This document shows, in pieces, positions 13,618-16,382 of a stretch of 16,382 bases of DNA. The first letter of the stretch is position 1. Every line of letters begins with the position of its first letter. Origin of the DNA: an uncultured Collinsella sp. (GTDB taxonomy: Bacteria; Actinomycetota; Coriobacteriia; Coriobacteriales; Coriobacteriaceae); contig UQLI01000037.1 in NCBI GenBank assembly GCA_900541715.1, positions 1-16,382 of the forward strand. Reading direction: 5' to 3'. The notes below the pieces were generated by a model that was not told where the DNA came from, did not search any database, and saw nothing but the letters and a program-made list of their open reading frames with translations. Made by a program: the position numbers and the translations under genes.

Positions 13618-15474
13618 CTAGCAGCCCTCCTTTGCGCAAGTGGATGCCGGGGCAGCCGGGACAGACGTGGGCGTCGCGCTCCCCTGCTGACCCTCGAGCT
13701 CCTCGCGACGAAGCTGCGACTGGCAAATCTCGCGATAGAGTTGGCAGCTTGCGTACAGCTCGTCATGCGTGCCCAGGCCTGCGACGGAGCCGTGGTCGAG
13801 CACGCAGATCATGTCGGCATCGCGCACGGTCGAGACGCGCTGGCTCACGATCACCGTGGTCAGCGGGAGCCCGCCCGCGGCGGCACCGCGTACGCTGCGC
13901 TCGCGGATGGCGTGGCGAAGCGCCGCATCGGTCTTAAAGTCGAGCGCCGAGGCGGAATCATCCATGATCAGAATCTGCGGCGAGCCCACCAGGGCACGCG
14001 CGATGGTCAGGCGCTGGCGCTGACCGCCGCTGAAGTTCTTGCCGCCCGCTTCGACCGGGGCGTCGAGCCCCTGCGGCTTGTTGCGCACGAACTCGCTGGC
14101 CTGCGCCATATCGAGCGCTGCCCACAGCTCCTCGTCGGTCGCCGACTCGTCGCGCCAGGTTAGGTTGCTGCGGACCGTACCGCTCACGAGCGACGCGCGC
14201 TGCGGTACGGTCGCGACCACATGGCGCAGCTGATCAAGCGGCCAGGCGCGCACGTCGGCACCCATTACACTCACGCTGCCGACGCCCGTGTCGTACAGGC
14301 GCGGGATGAGCGAGACGAGCGTCGACTTACCGCTGCCCGTGCCGCCGATAATGCCGAGGGTTTTGCCCACCGGCAGCTCCAAGGTCACATCGCTCACGGC
14401 ATTTGCCGCGCCCGCGCCAAAGGAGAAGCTCGCATGGCTTAGGCTCAGCGCGGGGACCGGAACAGCGCCACCCGCCAGTTCGCTCGGCTCGGGCAGCGCA
14501 ACCGGCTGGTTGCCCTCGTCGGTAATGCTCGGCACGCAGTTGAGCACCTCGTTGAGACGCGACGCACTGGCGCTCGCCTTGGTAAAGACCACGACCAGGT
14601 TGGCGACATACACGATGGAGGTCAGGGTCTGCGTCATGTAGTTGACGAACGCCATGACCTGGCCCTGCGTGAGCTCGCCCACGTTGACCTGGATGCCGCC
14701 CACCCACAGGATGGCGCACACGCCCAGGTTCATCACCAAAAACGTGACGGGGTTGAGAATCGACGTGAGCTTGCCCACCGCGATTGCGACACGCGCCTGG
14801 TCGTCGGCCGCACGAGCAAAACGCTCGCGCTCGTGGTCTTCGCGCACAAACGCCCGGACCACGCGGGCGCCCGAAAGTCCCTCGCGGCAAATAAGCGCGA
14901 TGCGATCGAGCTTTGCCTGCAGCTGCTTGTAGTACGGGATGCAGTGCGCCATGACAAACCAAAACACCAGGCCGATGGCGGGCGTGCAAATCAAAAAGAT
15001 CATGCCGAGCTTAAGGTCGATGGCAAGGGCCGCGACCATGGAGCCCACCGCCAGGAAAGGCCAGCGGATGAGCATGCGCACGCCCAGCGCCACGGCGAGC
15101 TGCACCTGGTTAACGTCGTTGGTAATGCGCGTAATGAGCGACGGCGTGCCAAAGCGATCGAGTTCGGCATAGCTCAGCTTGTTGATGTGCTGGTAGAGTG
15201 CGCCGCGAATGTCAGTACCCATGCCCTGCGAGGTGAGCGCCGCCATCTTCTGGCAAACAAGCGTAAACGAGATGCCGATTACAGCCATGGCGCCAAGTAC
15301 CATGCCGTAGTGGACAACAGCGTTCACATTGTGTGCGCCGATGCCCTTATCGATCATCTGGGCAATCACCAGCGGCGTCAGCAGGTCAAAGATCACTTCG
15401 ATTAACTTGCACGCAGGGCCAATCACCATATACCGGCGAAACTTACCACCAAAACGCCCGAGCAGCTCAATCAT
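13618..15474 (-). CDS. Heterodimeric ABC exporter, subunit with degenerate ATP site
   Basis: The product has 618 residues from the ATG at 15474, which has AGGGAG nine bases upstream. A TTG at 15507 lacks such a site. Six membrane helices precede a nucleotide-binding domain with Walker A GGTGSGKST (377-385, K383) and a canonical SGGQ signature (482-485). Walker B is LIMDD, with D506 in place of the catalytic glutamate, and the H-loop reads SQRVST, with Gln for His. Both changes are known from the degenerate half of TM287/288- and LmrCD-type heterodimers, so this is the catalytically weak subunit rather than a broken gene. A low-complexity tail rich in Ala, Pro, Ser and Thr, ending CAKEGC, follows the domain. 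It is co-transcribed and translationally coupled with its partner. Confidence 0.93.
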   Translation of the reverse strand: MIELLGRFGGKFRRYMVIGPACKLIEVIFDLLTPLVIAQMIDKGIGAHNVNAVVHYGMVLGAMAVIGISFTLVCQKMAALTSQGMGTDIRGALYQHINKLSYAELDRFGTPSLITRITNDVNQVQLAVALGVRMLIRWPFLAVGSMVAALAIDLKLGMIFLICTPAIGLVFWFVMAHCIPYYKQLQAKLDRIALICREGLSGARVVRAFVREDHERERFARAADDQARVAIAVGKLTSILNPVTFLVMNLGVCAILWVGGIQVNVGELTQGQVMAFVNYMTQTLTSIVYVANLVVVFTKASASASRLNEVLNCVPSITDEGNQPVALPEPSELAGGAVPVPALSLSHASFSFGAGAANAVSDVTLELPVGKTLGIIGGTGSGKSTLVSLIPRLYDTGVGSVSVMGADVRAWPLDQLRHVVATVPQRASLVSGTVRSNLTWRDESATDEELWAALDMAQASEFVRNKPQGLDAPVEAGGKNFSGGQRQRLTIARALVGSPQILIMDDSASALDFKTDAALRHAIRERSVRGAAAGGLPLTTVIVSQRVSTVRDADMICVLDHGSVAGLGTHDELYASCQLYREICQSQLRREELEGQQGSATPTSVPAAPASTCAKEGC

Positions 15475-15619
15475 AAATAGGCGCTCCCTATCATCATCTC
15501 TCTTCAATCTGATTCATGATAGTACGGCGAGCCTTGGAGATATGTAATCAACTCGTCACAGAACAAGCCCCCGAAACAATCAGGAAACTAGGCACAGAGA
15601 CAAAGCACCCGAACATGTT

Positions 15620-15632
15620 TTGGCAAAGCCAA
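15620..15632. promoter_or_regulatory. Perfect short palindrome upstream of the ABC genes
   Basis: TTGGC-AAA-GCCAA is a perfect 13-base dyad about 146 bases before the ABC start codon. It could be an operator for the exporter genes. I found no convincing promoter pair next to it, so the role is open. Confidence 0.3.
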
Positions 15633-15670
15633 CGAGCAGCACTAGCCAAGGGATTAATTGTTCAGATTAA

Positions 15671-15692
15671 CGCGCCTCTACGGGCGCATTTT
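15671..15692 (+). terminator. Possible weak plus-strand terminator
   Basis: GCGCC-TCTACG-GGCGC followed by ATTTTGG forms a short hairpin with a poor U-tract on the plus strand. No plus-strand gene precedes it. On the minus strand the stem is not followed by U residues. Confidence 0.3.
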
Positions 15693-15695
15693 GGA

Positions 15696-15802
15696 CGATG
15701 TGGTCCCGGTGCCGGCGGGCTGTTTGGTAGTCGAGCGATTCCGCAGGCAAAGCCGAGGACCAGCGAGACACCAAACAGCCCGCCGGCACCGGGACCACAT
15801 CG
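15696..15802. repeat. 33-bp perfect inverted repeat with 41-base spacer
   Basis: Arms 15696-15728 and 15770-15802 are exact reverse complements over 33 bases. The 41-base spacer contains no promoter-like sequence. It starts eight bases beyond the terminator T-tract of the SRP RNA gene. No U-tract follows on either side. Its sequence is unrelated to the palindromic element at 9668-9815. Confidence 0.9.
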
Positions 15803-15809
15803 CGGCACC

Positions 15810-15828
15810 AAAAAAGCGCCCGTGCGCT
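15810..15828 (-). terminator. Terminator of the SRP RNA gene
   Basis: On the minus strand AGCGC-ACGG-GCGCT is followed by six T residues (15815-15810). The upstream arm overlaps the 3' strand of the terminal SRP RNA stem, so stem formation and termination share bases. Confidence 0.75.
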
Positions 15829-15930
15829 CGATGGATTCGGATGCCCGACAGAGGCTCCTTATGGCTGCTTCCTTCCGGACCTGACCAGATTCGGAACATG
15901 TCGTCATCCGAACCCATCGAACGCGCTAGG
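15816..15930 (-). ncRNA. ffs: Signal recognition particle RNA (4.5S type)
   Basis: The minus strand contains GGTCAGGTCCGGAAGGAAGC followed by AGCC, the near-invariant apical domain of bacterial SRP RNA that binds the Ffh protein. It is flanked by long complementary strands: 15905-15924 pairs with 15824-15843 over 20 positions, with three non-identical positions tolerated as wobble or mismatch, closing the rod-like stem. The length of about 105-115 bases fits the short bacterial form without an Alu domain. With Ffh it targets nascent membrane and secreted proteins. Exact ends are approximate; the 3' side runs into its terminator and the 5' end lies shortly after a promoter. Confidence 0.95.
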
Positions 15931-15940
15931 CGCTCGATAT

Positions 15941-15969
15941 ATCTTACCCGCTCCCGCCCGATGGGGCAA
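15941..15969 (-). promoter_or_regulatory. Promoter of the SRP RNA gene
   Basis: TTGCCC (15969-15964), a spacer of exactly 17 bases and TAAGAT (15946-15941) on the minus strand lie just before the RNA. Transcription would begin near 15934. Confidence 0.6.
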
Positions 15970-16005
15970 GGTAGCTAATTTGGGACGGGGCTTTTTTGAC
16001 TACTT

Positions 16006-16382
16006 TTAGATGCGGCCAAGGTCGTAGGATCGGGCGGCGGCTTCACCGGCGCAGATGAGGTTGGTTATGGCTTCCTGGGGATCGAGTGCCTGCTCCAGTC
16101 CCATGGGCTTGCGACAGACCGGTAAAACCAGGTCGACGCCCTGCCTATACACCGCATCCAGGCTGTCCGCACGACCGCCCACGACGGCGACCACCGGCTT
16201 GCCATATCGCTTCGCACGACGGGCCACGCCCACCGGTGCCTTACCGGCGGCGGATTGCTCGTCCATATTGCCCTCGCCTGTAATGACCAGGTCGACATCG
16301 CGCACGCGCTCGTCAAACCCAATCAGATCGAGCACCGTCTCTACGCCCGAACGCAGCTCCGCCCCGAGCGCCAGCAGCGCGG
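16006..16382 (-). CDS. Glycerate kinase (GarK/GlxK family), 3' part only
   Basis: The C-terminal 124 residues are visible; the gene continues past the right edge, so its start is unseen. The family phosphorylates glycerate to 2-phosphoglycerate with ATP in the cytoplasm. Recognisable features are ALLALGAELRSGVE, then DLVITGEGNMDEQSAAGKAP, then GVA, the conserved block of the family, followed by PVVAVVGG and a C-terminal PMGLEQALD segment. The frame stays open to the edge, so an internal GTG at 16335 is not the start. It ends RSYDLGRI with TAA. No clear minus-strand terminator separates it from the SRP promoter about 40 bases beyond. Confidence 0.9.
   Translation of the reverse strand, partial: ALLALGAELRSGVETVLDLIGFDERVRDVDLVITGEGNMDEQSAAGKAPVGVARRAKRYGKPVVAVVGGRADSLDAVYRQGVDLVLPVCRKPMGLEQALDPQEAITNLICAGEAAARSYDLGRI

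Noticed and set aside
11821..14163. 780-codon open frame on the plus strand
   Set aside because: It is antisense to both ABC genes, whose Walker motifs are unambiguous. Its His/Arg/Ala-rich translation is a typical GC-rich shadow.
15696..15802. Invertible promoter (inverton)
   Set aside because: The inverted repeats are long enough, but the 41-base spacer has no promoter-like hexamers and no recombinase is nearby.
15951..16000. Terminator at the T6 tract after the glycerate kinase gene
   Set aside because: The T-tract (15992-15997) is on the plus strand and no stable stem directly precedes it. On the minus strand there is no U-tract.

Overview
The window looks like a chromosomal segment of a high-GC Gram-positive gut actinobacterium. 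A Coriobacteriia genome, probably Collinsella-like, is my best guess. The reasons are high GC with NNC/NNG codon preference, a short bacterial SRP RNA, a SipW/TasA-type secretion cluster, a non-canonical LAATG sorting signal and a flavodoxin of the BilS type. The taxon is inferred from gene content; I ran no search. Every convincing gene lies on the minus strand, so gene order reads from high to low coordinates.

Right edge to middle (16382 to 11758): the 3' part of a glycerate kinase gene cut by the window edge, then the SRP RNA gene (ffs) with a visible promoter and terminator. Next comes a 33-bp perfect inverted repeat. After it are two abutting genes for a heterodimeric ABC exporter. Its sequence predicts one canonical and one degenerate ATP site, as in TM287/288 or LmrCD.

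Middle (11757 to 9813): a BilS-like flavodoxin gene with a plausible promoter overlapped by an inverted repeat, closed by a strong terminator. It is followed by what looks like a TetR regulator that has lost its DNA-binding domain, a second terminator, a perfect GTGAAC-GCT-GTTCAC palindrome (operator-like), and a seven-helix membrane protein of unknown function.

Non-coding block (about 9815 to 8946): a palindromic element (29-bp arms around a smaller hairpin), an array of nine alternately inverted 14-bp motifs with a strict 62-bp period, a 10-C tract, and a plus-strand terminator with no obvious gene to terminate.

Left part (8945 to 104): a six-gene operon for a secreted fibre or adhesin system. 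Its order is SipW signal peptidase, a TasA/camelysin-like subunit, an attenuator-like hairpin, a second TasA-like protein, a giant 1831-residue surface protein (beta-helix-like GLUG region, then repeated FxGW/InlB-like modules, then a pilin-like domain), a third TasA-like protein, and a small protein with a LAATG-TM-RRDKR anchor. SipW probably cleaves the TasA-like subunits. The giant protein has no anchor of its own, and the last protein may tether the assembly.

The end of that operon (positions 1-106) carries a second copy of the palindromic element found at 9668-9815. The two copies differ by compensatory base changes in their stems, and both overlap the TAG stop codon of the preceding gene. 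This element and the 62-bp array are the non-coding signals most likely to be undescribed. The SipW/TasA/giant-adhesin operon is the most interesting protein system.
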